Shown: in pieces, positions 1 through 9,492 of the stretch
How the letters are laid out: the number at the start of each line of letters is the position of its first letter
Position numbering within the stretch: the stretch's first letter is position 1
Source: Streptomyces sp. NBC_00353
GTDB lineage: Bacteria; Actinomycetota; Actinomycetes; Streptomycetales; Streptomycetaceae
Assembly (NCBI RefSeq): GCF_036108815.1
Contig: NZ_CP107985.1
Coordinates: forward strand, 3,782,001-3,846,000
DNA: 64,000 nucleotides
Reading direction: 5' to 3'
Notes under the pieces: model-generated
What the model was told of the DNA's origin: nothing
Databases searched by the model: none
The model's input: the letters and a program-made list of their open reading frames with translations, nothing else
Program-made: the position numbers and the translations under genes

Positions 1-57
1 GTGAAGTACAAGGAGACCGCGCGCGGCGGGCTGGCGGTCAACATCATCGAGTGCTGA
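1..57 (+). CDS. sdaA: L-serine ammonia-lyase, C-terminal end only (partial)
   Basis: Frame 1 is open from the left edge and ends with TGA at 55-57. The 18 residues contain KYKETARGGLAV, which resembles the C-terminus of bacterial iron-sulfur L-serine dehydratases (the equivalent E. coli SdaA tail reads roughly KYRETSRGGLA, from memory). The enzyme deaminates L-serine to pyruvate in the cytoplasm. The gene starts outside the window. The call rests on a short stretch and is therefore only moderately sure; it is followed at once by a hairpin, so it is transcriptionally separate from the cluster to its right. Confidence 0.6.
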   Translation: MKYKETARGGLAVNIIEC

Positions 58-63
58 GGAAAG

Positions 64-108
64 CGGCCCGACCTGCTCCGTCGCATCTTTCGGAGCTGTC
101 GGGCCCTT
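64..108 (+). terminator. Terminator hairpin after the partial sdaA
   Basis: An imperfect stem pairs GGCCCGAC and CTCCG on the left (66-80) with CGGAG and GTCGGGCC on the right (91-105), around a short loop. It begins about 7 bases after the stop codon. Confidence 0.7.
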
Positions 109-374
109 CCCTGCCTGCGCAGTGAAAAGCCCCTGCGAAGTCCCTGGGAGGCGGGTGGGGCTCGCGCACCGCGGCGGGACCCCTCGGCTCCACGCCGGAC
201 CGAAGACCCCGCCGGTCCGGGTGGCGATGGCCTCGGCGGCGGAGGCGTGAGCGACGGTGGGCCTGCCATGCGCGTGCGTCGGAGCGGTCCTGTCCGTGGC
301 GACTCGTCGCCGTGCACGCGCGACTTGCCTCGAAGCCCCTTGACCGGGCGGGAATCGCGCTCCTCGGAAACCCT

Positions 375-430
375 GGTCGAAGGCCGCTCAACATATGCTC
401 AACGGAGGCTCCACAAGCAACGCGCATGAT
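375..430 (+). promoter_or_regulatory. SARP-type operator and promoter of the PKS operon
   Basis: Three heptamers lie with exact 11-bp periodicity: GCTCAAC at 386-392, GCTCAAC at 397-403 and GCTCCAC at 408-414, each separated by 4 bases. A weaker fourth copy, GGTCGAA, is in phase at 375-381. A -10-like CATGAT sits at 425-430, about 10 bases after the last heptamer. Direct heptamer repeats on an 11-bp period close to the -10 are the known architecture of SARP binding sites. A SARP gene is present at 17569-18504. The layout also supports translation starting at the TTG at 471, not at the ATG at 426 which lies in the -10. Confidence 0.75.
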
Positions 431-470
431 CTGGCTCGGATTAAATCGAGCAAGTGAACGAGGGGGCGCG

Positions 471-2297
471 TTGACCGGGGGTTGGGGAAAAGTCGCCGTC
501 GTCGGGGGCGGGCCCGCAGGGCTGTTCCTGGCGCGATTGATCCGTAGAGCGAGGCCTGCTGCATCGGTCGACGTGTACGAGCAGAACGCGCCCGACGAGG
601 CATTCGGCTTCGGCGTGGTCTTCTCGGCCCGCACCATGTCCGAGCTGTGGAAGAACGACCAGGAGACCCATGCGCGCATCGTCGCTGCGAGCGTGGCCGT
701 GTCGGACATGGAATTGCGGCATCCGCGGGCCACGCTGCGGTATGGGGGCTTCGACTTCTCCAGCATTTCCCGCCGGGAGCTGCTGCTGATCCTGCAGGAG
801 CAGGCCGCCGAGGCCGGTGCCACACTCCACTTCGGCCACCCGGCGGCGCCCGGCAGCATCGACGAGGCCGACGTCGTGGTCTACGCGGACGGGGCGAACT
901 CCTCCCACCGGGACGCGCGTCCGGGGCGTTTCGGCACGACCGTCCGGCACGGCGCTTCCCCGTACATGTGGCTGGGGACGCACGCCCCGTTCGACGCGGC
1001 GACCTTCTCGTTCGTCGAAACGGGGAACGGGCACTTCGCCGCCCACGCGTACCCCTATGCGGACGGTATGGCGACGGTGGTCATCGAGTGCGATCCCGGC
1101 ACGTGGAAGGCATCCGGGATGGACCGCACCGGGGACTTCTCGCGGAACTCGGGCGGCAGCGACGAGGAGGCCCTGGGCCATCTCGGTGAGCTCTTCGCCG
1201 AACATCTCGGCGGACACGAGCTCATCGGCAACCGGAGCCGGTGGGCCACCTTCCGGACCGTGCACAACGAGCGCTGGTCCGACGGGAATGCGGTCCTGCT
1301 GGGCGACGCCGCCCACACCGCGCACTTCACGGTCGGCTCCGGCACCAAGATGGCGATGGAGGATGCGATCGCCCTTGCGGCGGCCCTCCGGCGGAACACC
1401 GATCCGGGATCGGCCTTTGCCGAGTACGAGCGGGAACGCCGCGGCCCGGTCGCCCGCACCCAGGAGCTGGCGGAGCCGAGCATGCGCTGGTGGGAGACGT
1501 TCGGGCGGCGTCTGCACATGGCGCCCGCCCAGTTCGGCCTGCACTTCATGACCCGGACCTCCGCACTGTCCTACGAGGGGATGCGCCGCCGCTTCCCCGA
1601 CCGGGTCGACGAGGCCGAGGCCGCCTACCGGACGTCGGGAGGCGCTGTCGGGGCGGAGCTCGTGGCAGCGGCCGGGGCCGTCCCGCAGCTGAGCGCGGTC
1701 GCGGCGCCCCTTCTGATGGGTTCCGTCCGGCTCCGCAACCGCCTGGTCGAGGTGGTGCCCGGGGCCTGCGGCGACCCGGCGGCCGCCGTCCGCGCCGCCG
1801 AGGCGCGGGGAGCAGCCCTGGTCCTCGTCCGAGAGGCGCGCCCGGAGGCGGGACCGCAGGGGCAGCCCGGGCATCGGCCTCCGGTCGTCCTCGGGCGGCT
1901 CGTACCGCCTGACCCGCAGGCGGCCGACCTCGAAGCGGTAGGCCGTCCCCCGCTCTTCGCCGAGCTGGAGTGCCCGCCGGCCGACGAGTGGTCGCCGGCC
2001 GGCGACGACCTGATGGCGGCCGTGCGGGCTCTGGTGGCCCGCGGGGTGGAGGGCGTGCTCCTGACCACGGGCGCCGGGCAGCCCCCCGGGTGGCACAGGC
2101 TCCTCGGGCATGCCGCCCGGATCAGGACCGAGGCCGGTGCCGCGGTCGCGGTCACGGCCCCCGGAGGGTGGGCGCCGGACCCGCACGGGACGGCGGCTGC
2201 CGACTCGTGGCCGACCCGGATCCATCTGGCTCTGATCACCGGACGGATCGATCTGATCGCGTCCGCTCCCCCGGCAGGGACCGGCGCGACCGCATAG
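471..2297 (+). CDS. FAD-dependent aryl-CoA monooxygenase, salicylyl-CoA 5-hydroxylase / 2-aminobenzoyl-CoA monooxygenase family
   Basis: This 608-residue flavoprotein should hydroxylate a CoA-bound (or carrier-bound) aromatic acid using NAD(P)H and O2. The Rossmann motif G12-x-G14-x-x-G17 and the second FAD motif GDAAHT (about residue 278) followed by GSGTKMAMEDA are clear; FGFGVVFSARTM is typical of the SdgC/ACMR branch. Family members carry a full C-terminal old-yellow-enzyme-like domain of about 350 residues; here residues 400-608 keep only faint traces (PLLMGSVRLRNRLV near its start, GRIDLIASAP at the end), so the second half is shortened and probably not a reductase. The TTG start at 471 is chosen for its GAGGGGG ribosome site at 460-466; an in-frame ATG at 426 lies in the promoter. 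It is the first gene of the PKS operon. Known family substrates are salicylyl-CoA and anthraniloyl-CoA; the substrate here is inferred to be the PKS-derived aryl acid. Confidence 0.8.
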   Translation: MTGGWGKVAVVGGGPAGLFLARLIRRARPAASVDVYEQNAPDEAFGFGVVFSARTMSELWKNDQETHARIVAASVAVSDMELRHPRATLRYGGFDFSSISRRELLLILQEQAAEAGATLHFGHPAAPGSIDEADVVVYADGANSSHRDARPGRFGTTVRHGASPYMWLGTHAPFDAATFSFVETGNGHFAAHAYPYADGMATVVIECDPGTWKASGMDRTGDFSRNSGGSDEEALGHLGELFAEHLGGHELIGNRSRWATFRTVHNERWSDGNAVLLGDAAHTAHFTVGSGTKMAMEDAIALAAALRRNTDPGSAFAEYERERRGPVARTQELAEPSMRWWETFGRRLHMAPAQFGLHFMTRTSALSYEGMRRRFPDRVDEAEAAYRTSGGAVGAELVAAAGAVPQLSAVAAPLLMGSVRLRNRLVEVVPGACGDPAAAVRAAEARGAALVLVREARPEAGPQGQPGHRPPVVLGRLVPPDPQAADLEAVGRPPLFAELECPPADEWSPAGDDLMAAVRALVARGVEGVLLTTGAGQPPGWHRLLGHAARIRTEAGAAVAVTAPGGWAPDPHGTAAADSWPTRIHLALITGRIDLIASAPPAGTGATA

Positions 2298-2431
2298 GCC
2301 GTCGTCCGGCCCCTTCCCCCATCCCTTCCCACCTGATTCGTCGACGCGGGCCCGCCCCATGCCCTGAGGGTCCGGACGGACGCCCCATGGAATCCGATTT
2401 GACCGCATTTCAGCGTAAGGGAGACGAGCGT

Positions 2432-5400
2432 ATGTCCGAGACCAACGCACTGCCTGCCGACGAGGGCAGCGGTACCGAACCGATCGCGATCATCGGCATG
2501 GGATGCCGATTCGCCGGTGGCGCCCACTCGCCCGAGGAATTCTGGAACATGCTCATCGAGGGCCGGGACGGCGTCGCGGAGATCCCCGAGGAGCGCTGGG
2601 CCGAGTACGTCGAGGCGAGCGCAGAGAACGCCGCGGCACTGCGGAACACGACCCGGGTGGGCGCGTTCCTGGACGACGTGGCGGGATTCGACGCGGGCTT
2701 CTTCGGAATCCTGCCTCGCGAGGCCGAGCAGATGGACCCGCAGCACCGCCTCATGCTCGAGGTGGCGTGGGAGGCCCTTGAGCACGCCGGTGTTCCACCG
2801 CACCTGCTCGCCGGCGGTGACACCGGTGTCTACGTGGGCATCGGCACCGAGGACTACGGCCGACGGCTGATGGAGGACCTGCCCCGGATCGAGGCGTGGA
2901 CCGGCATCGGCGCGGTCCACTGCGCCGCGGCCAACCGGATCTCGTACCACCTGGACCTGCGCGGACCCAGCATGGCGGTGGACACCGCGTGCTCCGCCTC
3001 GCTGGTGGCTCTGCACCTCGCCTGCCAGGCGCTTGCCACGGGTGAGACCTCGCTGGCCATTGCCGGCGGGGTCAACGCGATGGTGCACCCGGCCGTCACG
3101 ATGATCATGGATGCCGCGGGTGCCTGTTCCCCCGACGGGCGTTCGAAGTCCTTCGACTCCACCGCGGACGGCTACGGCCGGGGTGAGGGCGCCGGCGCCC
3201 TCGTGCTCAAGCGGCTCTCGGACGCGGTGGCCGACGGCGACCGGGTGCTGGCCGTCGTCCGAGGAACCGGCATCATGCAGGACGGCCGCACCAACGGGAT
3301 CATGCAGCCCAGCCGGGAGGCACAGGCCGACCTGCTGCGGCACACCTACCGGACCGCCGGGATCGCCCCGAGCTCGATCGGGTACGTCGAGGCGCACGGC
3401 ACCGGGACCAACGTGGGCGACCCCATCGAGGCCGGGGCCCTGTCCGAGGTCCTCAGCACCGACCGGCCAGCGGGACAGCCCCTGCTGATCGGCTCCGTCA
3501 AGACCAACATCGGGCATCTGGAAGCGGGCGCGGGCGTCGCCGGCGTCATCAAGGCCGTCCTGGCGCTTCAGCACGGTGAGATCCCGCCAAGCCTGAACTG
3601 CACCGACCCGAACCCGGCCATCCCGTGGGACACCAACGGTCTGAAGGTCGTCACCGAGCCCACCGGCTGGCCGGCGTCGGCCCGGCCGCGGCGCGCCGGA
3701 GTCTCCGGCTACGGCTTCGGCGGCACCATCGGCCACGTCATCCTGGAGGAGCCCGCCCGGACCGCCGCAGGATCGGCGGGGGCGGGCGCGAAGGCGGGCA
3801 GCGGCCATCGGGCGCCGTGGCTGTTCCCCGTGTCGGGGGCATCCAGGGCCGGGCTGCGGGCCAACGCGTCCCGCCTCGCCGACTGGCTCGACGAAGCCGG
3901 CGACGAGGTGTCACTGGACACCGTCGGCCACACCCTGGCCGCGCGGCGCTCGCACTTGAGCCACCGTGGCGCGGTAGTGGCCGCGGACCGCGCCGGACTC
4001 GTCGCCTCCCTGCGCTCCCTCGCCGCCGGCGAGGAGATCGCGGGTGTGACCACCGGCATCGTGGAGGGGCATCCGAAGGACGCCGTGTGGGTCTTTGCCG
4101 GGCAAGGGGCGCAGTGGATCGGCATGGGCCGTGATCTGCTGGACGCGGAGCCCGCCTTCGCGAAGGTCATCGACGAACTCGGTCCCGTCTACGAGGAGGA
4201 GCTGGGCTTCACCGCCCGCGCGATCCTGGAGGGCGACACCCTGGAGGGCCCCGAGGTCCTCCAGCCGGTGACGTACGCCGTCCAGGTCGGCCTCGCCGCG
4301 ATGTGGCGCTCCCTCGGGGTGGAACCCGCAGCGGTCATCGGCCACTCGATCGGTGAGCTCGCGGCGGCCGTGACGGCCGGCGGCATGTCCCTGCTCGACG
4401 GTGCTCGGCTGGTCTGCCGCCGGGCCCTGATGATGCGTCCGGCAGCCGGCAAGGGTGCGATGGCCCTGGTGAACCTCTCCTTCGAGGAGGCGACGGAGCG
4501 CCTCGCCGGCCGATCCGGCGTCACGGCCGCCATCTCCGCCTCGCCGATCTCCACGGTGATCGCCGGAAGCGCCGCCGCCGTCGAGGAGACCGTGCGGACG
4601 TGGGAGGCGCAGGGGGAACTGGTCGTCCGCAGGGTCCAGGCCGACATCGCCTTCCACTCCTCGGAGATGGACCCGTTCGCGGCCGAACTGCCCTCCGTGA
4701 TGCATGACCTGACCGGTGGCAGGCCCGAGGTCACGTTCTACTCCACGTCGCTGGACGACCCTCGGGCGGACGTCGGACTGGGCGCCTCGTACTGGCCGGG
4801 GAATCTGCGCAACCCGGTGCGGTTCTCCCAGGCCGTGACCGCGGCGGTCGAGGACGGGCACCGGCACTTCCTGGAGGTGTCGAGCCACCCGATCGTGTCC
4901 CACTCGGTCAACGAGACCCTCGGCGAGCTCGGCATCGACGATGCCGTGGCGGTCGGGACGCTCCGCCGCAACACGCCGGACCGGGCCACCCTGCTGGGCA
5001 ATCTGGCCGCTCTGCACTGCGCCGGTGTGGCCGCCGACCTCGGAGCCCTGTTCACGGGCACGACTCTCGCGGAGCTGCCCTCCGTGGCATGGCAGCACCA
5101 GACGTACTGGAAGGACACCCGCCCCGGAAGCGGCCGACGGGTGCTGCAGCACGACCCGAAGGTCAACACCCTGCTCGGCGGCGCGACCAGGATCGCCGGC
5201 AGCACCCCACTATGGCTGTGGCAGACGCACCTGGACGAGGAGAGCCGCCCGTACCCGGGCCACCACCCGGTCCACAACGTGGAGATCATCCCGGCTGCGG
5301 TGCTGATGAACACGTTCCTGGAGGCCCTGGCGCAGACCGGGTTGTCCGCGCCCGGCGGCCGACGACCCGCGCTGGTCGACGTGGCCCTGAAGGTGCCCGT

Positions 5401-7789
5401 CGCCGTCTCCGTACCGCGCGACATCCAGATCTCCTATCAGGACTCGACTCTGCGGCTGTCCTCCCGTATCAACGAGGAGGGCACCCGGGAGACCGAGGAG
5501 TCGTGGCTCACCCACACCACCGCCTCGGTCGATCCGGCCGGCGGTGTAGTGGAGGATCGCTTCGACCTCGACGAGGCGCGGGCCCGTTGCAGCGAACTGG
5601 TGAGCACGGACTACGTCCTGGAGCGAGTGGCCCAGATCGGTGTGGCCGGTATGGGCTTCCCCTGGGAGATCCAGGAACTGCGGCGCGGCGGCCCCGACGA
5701 GCTGTTCGCCGTGATCGACACCGGCGAGCCGGGGACGGCCACCTGGGCCTCGCTGCTCGACGGTGCGATGACGGTCACCTCGGTGCTGTTCCTCGGCGAA
5801 CCGGTGCTGCGGATGCCCTCGCACATCGCGCGGCTCGCGCTGATCGGTGAGCCGCCGCAGCGGGCGAACGTCCAAGTCCGGGCGGGCGAGGGCGAGGCCG
5901 GGGCAGACACACTCGACGTGGTCGTCGCCGACATGGACGGCAACGTGATCGCCAACGTCACCGGGATCCGCCTCACCGTCCTGACCGGCGACCCGGGCGC
6001 CACTGCCGCGCCCCGCCAACTCGTCCACGAGATCGTCTGGCGTCCGCTCGAACTGCCCGCTGCCCGTCCGCTGGACACCGTGGTGGCTGTCGGCGGGCAC
6101 CCGGCGTCGGACGAGGCACTTGCACAGGACTGCGCCCGGGCGGGGCTGGAGTTCCTCTCCGTACCCGGTCCGGACGGGCTTGAGGCTGTCGGGGCCCGGC
6201 TCACCGACACCACCGCGGTCCTGGTGACCCCGGCGGCGCCGGCGGCCGACGACGTCCTGGGCCGGGCTGCCCACGACTCGGCCTGGGAACTCGGGCGTTC
6301 GGTGCAGCAGATCGTCGCCGTCGCGGCGGGAAGGCCCCGGATCTGGTCCGTCACCACCGGAGTGCGTGAGAGCGCGGACCACAACGCCCTGGCCCAGTCG
6401 CCCGCCTGGGGCATCGGCCGGATCGTCGCGGCCGAGCACCCCGACCTGTGGGGTGGGATCGTCGACCTGGATCCGGCCGAGCCGGAGGCCTTCGGCCCGC
6501 TTCTGGAGGTGCTGCGCACCCGTCCCGAAGCCGACGTGATCGCGATCCGCGACGGCCTGCCGACAGCCTCGGTACTCGTGGCCGTGGGCGACAAGCCGGA
6601 GCGGAGCCCGGTCGAGTGCCGGCCCGAGGGGACCTATCTGGTGACGGGCGGTCTCGGCGCGCTGGGTCTTGAGGTGTCGCGCTGGCTGGCCGGCCGGGGC
6701 GCCCGCCGACTGGTCCTGGCCGGACGCCGCCGCTTCCCGGAGCGTTCGGAATGGGACGCCCAGCAGGATCCGGAGGTCCGTGGCCAGATCGAGGCCGTGC
6801 GTGCCCTGGAGGGCCTCGGCGTCACCGTCGCCGTGGTGTCCCTGGACATCTCCGACGCGGAGCAGGCGCGGAAGGTGCTCAGCTCGGCCGAGCTCGGACT
6901 GCCGCCGATCCGGGGCGTGGTGCACGCGGCCGGTGTCGTCGACGGCCAGATGGTCGTCGACCTGGAGGAGGACTCGCTCCGCAAGGTCCTGCAGCCCAAG
7001 GTGGACGGCGCACTGGTGCTCAACGAGCTCTTCCCCGCCGGCAGCGTCGACTTCATGGTCCTGTTCTCCTCCTGCGGCTACCTCTTCCAGTTCCCCGGTC
7101 AGGCCTCCTACGGATCGGCGAACGCCTTCCTGGACTCGCTGGCCAGGCATCGGCGAGCCGCCGGCCACGACGACACGGTCAGCTTCGGCTGGACATCCTG
7201 GCGGGGCCTGGGCATGTCGGCCTCGTCCGAGTTCATCTCGGCCGAGCTCGCCGCGTTCGGGCACGCCGAGATCTCGGCCACCGAAGCCCTGCGGGCCTGG
7301 GAGTACGCCGAGCGGTTCGGCGCCTCGCACTACGCGGTGTTCCGGCAGATCGCGATGGACGGCGGCCCGCGCCGGATCCCGTTGACACAGGAACTCGCCG
7401 AGGTGGGCGACAGCGCCGGGACGGACGGGGCCGAAGGCCAGGACTGGACGCAGTACGAGGCGCAGGAGCTGCTCGCGCTGCTCGTCGACGAGGTGCGCCG
7501 TCAGGTGGCGGCCGAGATCAAGCTGGCTCCCGAAGAGCTCGATCTGCAACGCCCGCTGCTGGAGATGGGGCTCGACTCGGTGATGACGGTGGCCGTGCGC
7601 CGCCGCCTGGAGCGGCTGTTCCGACTGAGCCTGCCGGCGACTCTGCTGTGGAACCGGCCCACCGTCCTCGCGATCGCCGAGTACCTGGTGGAATGCCTCG
7701 CTCCGGTCGAGTCCGCCGCTGAGGGGGACGCGGCCGCCGAAGCCACCGCCGAAGCAGGCATACCGGCGCCGGTGGTGACCGGCGTATGA
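2432..7789 (+). CDS. Iterative type I polyketide synthase, 6-methylsalicylate-synthase type (KS-AT-DH/TH-KR-ACP)
   Basis: The 1785-residue length and domain order match bacterial 6-MSAS/orsellinate-type iterative synthases. KS: Cys187 in DTACSAS, His322 in EAHGTGT, His362 in NIGHLEAG, and a C-terminal SGYGFGGTIGH typical of this clade. AT: Ser639 in GHSIGE. The product-template-like DH/TH domain has its presumed catalytic His945 in HPVHNVEIIP, where the usual Gly of HxxxGxxxxP is Asn949. KR: Rossmann glycines at 1406-1412, Ser1546/1547, Tyr1560, Asn1564, so it looks active. ACP: Ser1716 in GLDSVMT. There is no terminal thioesterase. With one KR the expected product is a partly reduced, cyclised salicylic-acid-type ring, but starter and chain length cannot be read from sequence. 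Start ATG 2432 follows AAGGGAG; an in-frame ATG at 2387 lacks one. The stop overlaps the ligase start (ATGA). Confidence 0.93.
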   Translation: MSETNALPADEGSGTEPIAIIGMGCRFAGGAHSPEEFWNMLIEGRDGVAEIPEERWAEYVEASAENAAALRNTTRVGAFLDDVAGFDAGFFGILPREAEQMDPQHRLMLEVAWEALEHAGVPPHLLAGGDTGVYVGIGTEDYGRRLMEDLPRIEAWTGIGAVHCAAANRISYHLDLRGPSMAVDTACSASLVALHLACQALATGETSLAIAGGVNAMVHPAVTMIMDAAGACSPDGRSKSFDSTADGYGRGEGAGALVLKRLSDAVADGDRVLAVVRGTGIMQDGRTNGIMQPSREAQADLLRHTYRTAGIAPSSIGYVEAHGTGTNVGDPIEAGALSEVLSTDRPAGQPLLIGSVKTNIGHLEAGAGVAGVIKAVLALQHGEIPPSLNCTDPNPAIPWDTNGLKVVTEPTGWPASARPRRAGVSGYGFGGTIGHVILEEPARTAAGSAGAGAKAGSGHRAPWLFPVSGASRAGLRANASRLADWLDEAGDEVSLDTVGHTLAARRSHLSHRGAVVAADRAGLVASLRSLAAGEEIAGVTTGIVEGHPKDAVWVFAGQGAQWIGMGRDLLDAEPAFAKVIDELGPVYEEELGFTARAILEGDTLEGPEVLQPVTYAVQVGLAAMWRSLGVEPAAVIGHSIGELAAAVTAGGMSLLDGARLVCRRALMMRPAAGKGAMALVNLSFEEATERLAGRSGVTAAISASPISTVIAGSAAAVEETVRTWEAQGELVVRRVQADIAFHSSEMDPFAAELPSVMHDLTGGRPEVTFYSTSLDDPRADVGLGASYWPGNLRNPVRFSQAVTAAVEDGHRHFLEVSSHPIVSHSVNETLGELGIDDAVAVGTLRRNTPDRATLLGNLAALHCAGVAADLGALFTGTTLAELPSVAWQHQTYWKDTRPGSGRRVLQHDPKVNTLLGGATRIAGSTPLWLWQTHLDEESRPYPGHHPVHNVEIIPAAVLMNTFLEALAQTGLSAPGGRRPALVDVALKVPVAVSVPRDIQISYQDSTLRLSSRINEEGTRETEESWLTHTTASVDPAGGVVEDRFDLDEARARCSELVSTDYVLERVAQIGVAGMGFPWEIQELRRGGPDELFAVIDTGEPGTATWASLLDGAMTVTSVLFLGEPVLRMPSHIARLALIGEPPQRANVQVRAGEGEAGADTLDVVVADMDGNVIANVTGIRLTVLTGDPGATAAPRQLVHEIVWRPLELPAARPLDTVVAVGGHPASDEALAQDCARAGLEFLSVPGPDGLEAVGARLTDTTAVLVTPAAPAADDVLGRAAHDSAWELGRSVQQIVAVAAGRPRIWSVTTGVRESADHNALAQSPAWGIGRIVAAEHPDLWGGIVDLDPAEPEAFGPLLEVLRTRPEADVIAIRDGLPTASVLVAVGDKPERSPVECRPEGTYLVTGGLGALGLEVSRWLAGRGARRLVLAGRRRFPERSEWDAQQDPEVRGQIEAVRALEGLGVTVAVVSLDISDAEQARKVLSSAELGLPPIRGVVHAAGVVDGQMVVDLEEDSLRKVLQPKVDGALVLNELFPAGSVDFMVLFSSCGYLFQFPGQASYGSANAFLDSLARHRRAAGHDDTVSFGWTSWRGLGMSASSEFISAELAAFGHAEISATEALRAWEYAERFGASHYAVFRQIAMDGGPRRIPLTQELAEVGDSAGTDGAEGQDWTQYEAQELLALLVDEVRRQVAAEIKLAPEELDLQRPLLEMGLDSVMTVAVRRRLERLFRLSLPATLLWNRPTVLAIAEYLVECLAPVESAAEGDAAAEATAEAGIPAPVVTGV

Positions 7790-9492
7790 CGACCGTGGAG
7801 GAGGGGGTCGCCGGCACGCCCGGCGGCCGTGCCCCCCGCAGTACTCCGCAGCCCGGGACGGTGCCGTGGCCTGCCGAGTATGCGGCGCGCTACCGGGCGG
7901 CAGGACATTGGGCGGACCGGCCGCTCGGCCACTGGGTGCGGCGGTGGGCGCAGACGTACGGCAATCGGACCGCGCTGGTGGACGGCGAGATCCGGCTCAC
8001 CTACCGCGAGCTGGCCGCCCGTGCGGACGCGCTGGCCGCGGCCCTGCGCGAGCGGGGCCTGCACCGGGGCGACCGGATCCTCGTCCAGTTGCCCAACTCG
8101 TGGGAGTTCGTGGCCCTGATGCTGGCCTGCTTCAGATCCGGAGTCGTACCGGTTCTGGTGCTGACCGCACACCGTGAGCACGAACTCGACTACCTGCTCC
8201 GCCATACCGAGGCCAAGCTCATCGTGGTGCCGGACCGCTGGCGGGACTTCGACCACCAGGACCTGGCCGCGCGACTCGCCGCGGCCGTCCCGTGGGAGTG
8301 CGGTGTGCTGGTGAAGGGTACGACGGCCGACGCGGCGCATCTGGACCTGGGGCGGCTCCTGGCCTGCGGTCCCGGCGCGCCGGAGCGCATCCGCGAGCTC
8401 GATGCCGATCCGCCCCACCCCGATGACATCGCGCTCTTCCTGCTGTCCGGCGGGACGACGGGTCTGCCGAAGCTGATAGCCCGTACGCACAACGACTACG
8501 AGTACAACGTCCGGCGCAGCGCGGAGGTCTCGGGCTTCGGCTCCACGACAGTGTTCCTGGCCGCACTCCCGGTCGGACACAACGCCGTTCTCGGCTGCCC
8601 GGGAATCCTCGGCACCCTGTCCGGCGGCGGCACGGTCGTCCTGGTGCCGTCCCCGCAGCCGCGTACCGCGTTGGCCGCCGTGGAGGCGGAACGCGTCACC
8701 GATGTGGCGGTCGTGCCGGCGGTCGCCCGGCAATGGGTGGCGGAGGCGGCGGGCGGCGGGTACGACCTCGGCAGCCTCCGGCTGGTGACCATCGGCGGCT
8801 CGGTGGTCGACCCGGAACTGGCCCGGCGGGTGCGCGACGGACTCGGTGGGCAGCTGCAGCAGCTCTACGGGATGGCGGAGGGCTTGCTCTCCTGCACCCG
8901 GCCGGACGACCCGGACGACCTGGTGCTCGGTACCCAAGGCCGACCCGTCAGCCCCGACGACGAGCTGCTGGTCGTGGACGAACAGGACCGTCCGGTGCCG
9001 CTCGGCGAGGTGGGAGAGCTGCTGACCCGCGGCCCGTACACGCCGCGTGGCTACTACCGGGCGGCCGAACACAACACCCGCGCGTTCACACGAGACGGCT
9101 GGTTCCGCACCGGGGATCTCGTACGACTGCACCCCGGCGGCAATCTGACCGTCGAGGGCCGGCGCAAGGAACTGATCAACCGGGGTGGGGAGAAGGTCTC
9201 CGCCGAGGAGGTCGAGAACCTCACCCGCCTGCTCGTCGGGGTCGACCGCGTGGTCGCGGTGCCGGTGCCCGACAAACAGTTCGGTGAGCGGGTCTGCGTG
9301 GTCGTGGTGCCTGCCCCCGGCGCACAGGCCCCCTCACTCAGCGACGTACGGCAGCGCTTCGTCCGGCACGGAGTGGCGCACTACAAGCTTCCCGAACAGC
9401 TGGAGATCCTCACCGACCTGCCGCTGACCCCGGTCGGCAAGGTCGACAAGAAGGCCATCCGCGAACGACTTGCCACAGAGGAGAAGTCATGA
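7786..9492 (+). CDS. Aryl-acid AMP ligase, DhbE / salicylyl-AMP ligase-like
   Basis: A 568-residue ANL-family adenylating enzyme. It shows the phosphate loop SGGTTG (221-226), YGMAEG, the hinge region GRRKELINRGGEKVSAEEVE and the C-terminal catalytic lysine (about K552) in TPVGKVDKK. The substrate-pocket segment ALPVGHN keeps the His-Asn pair found in 2,3-dihydroxybenzoate/salicylate ligases (DhbE has ALPMAHN), which favours a 2-hydroxy-aryl carboxylate. It would activate the released PKS product as acyl-AMP and pass it to CoA or a carrier; no aryl carrier protein is encoded nearby, so CoA is more likely and would supply the CoA-dependent monooxygenase at 471. SdgA/SdgC in Streptomyces salicylate degradation are a known precedent for pairing such a ligase and hydroxylase. 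Start overlaps the PKS stop by 4 bases. Confidence 0.85.
   Translation: MTTVEEGVAGTPGGRAPRSTPQPGTVPWPAEYAARYRAAGHWADRPLGHWVRRWAQTYGNRTALVDGEIRLTYRELAARADALAAALRERGLHRGDRILVQLPNSWEFVALMLACFRSGVVPVLVLTAHREHELDYLLRHTEAKLIVVPDRWRDFDHQDLAARLAAAVPWECGVLVKGTTADAAHLDLGRLLACGPGAPERIRELDADPPHPDDIALFLLSGGTTGLPKLIARTHNDYEYNVRRSAEVSGFGSTTVFLAALPVGHNAVLGCPGILGTLSGGGTVVLVPSPQPRTALAAVEAERVTDVAVVPAVARQWVAEAAGGGYDLGSLRLVTIGGSVVDPELARRVRDGLGGQLQQLYGMAEGLLSCTRPDDPDDLVLGTQGRPVSPDDELLVVDEQDRPVPLGEVGELLTRGPYTPRGYYRAAEHNTRAFTRDGWFRTGDLVRLHPGGNLTVEGRRKELINRGGEKVSAEEVENLTRLLVGVDRVVAVPVPDKQFGERVCVVVVPAPGAQAPSLSDVRQRFVRHGVAHYKLPEQLEILTDLPLTPVGKVDKKAIRERLATEEKS

Noticed and set aside
441..2450. Very long antisense open frames under the monooxygenase, PKS and ABC genes
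   Set aside because: Long shadow frames are expected opposite genes with strong G/C third-position bias; the sense strand carries the conserved motifs.
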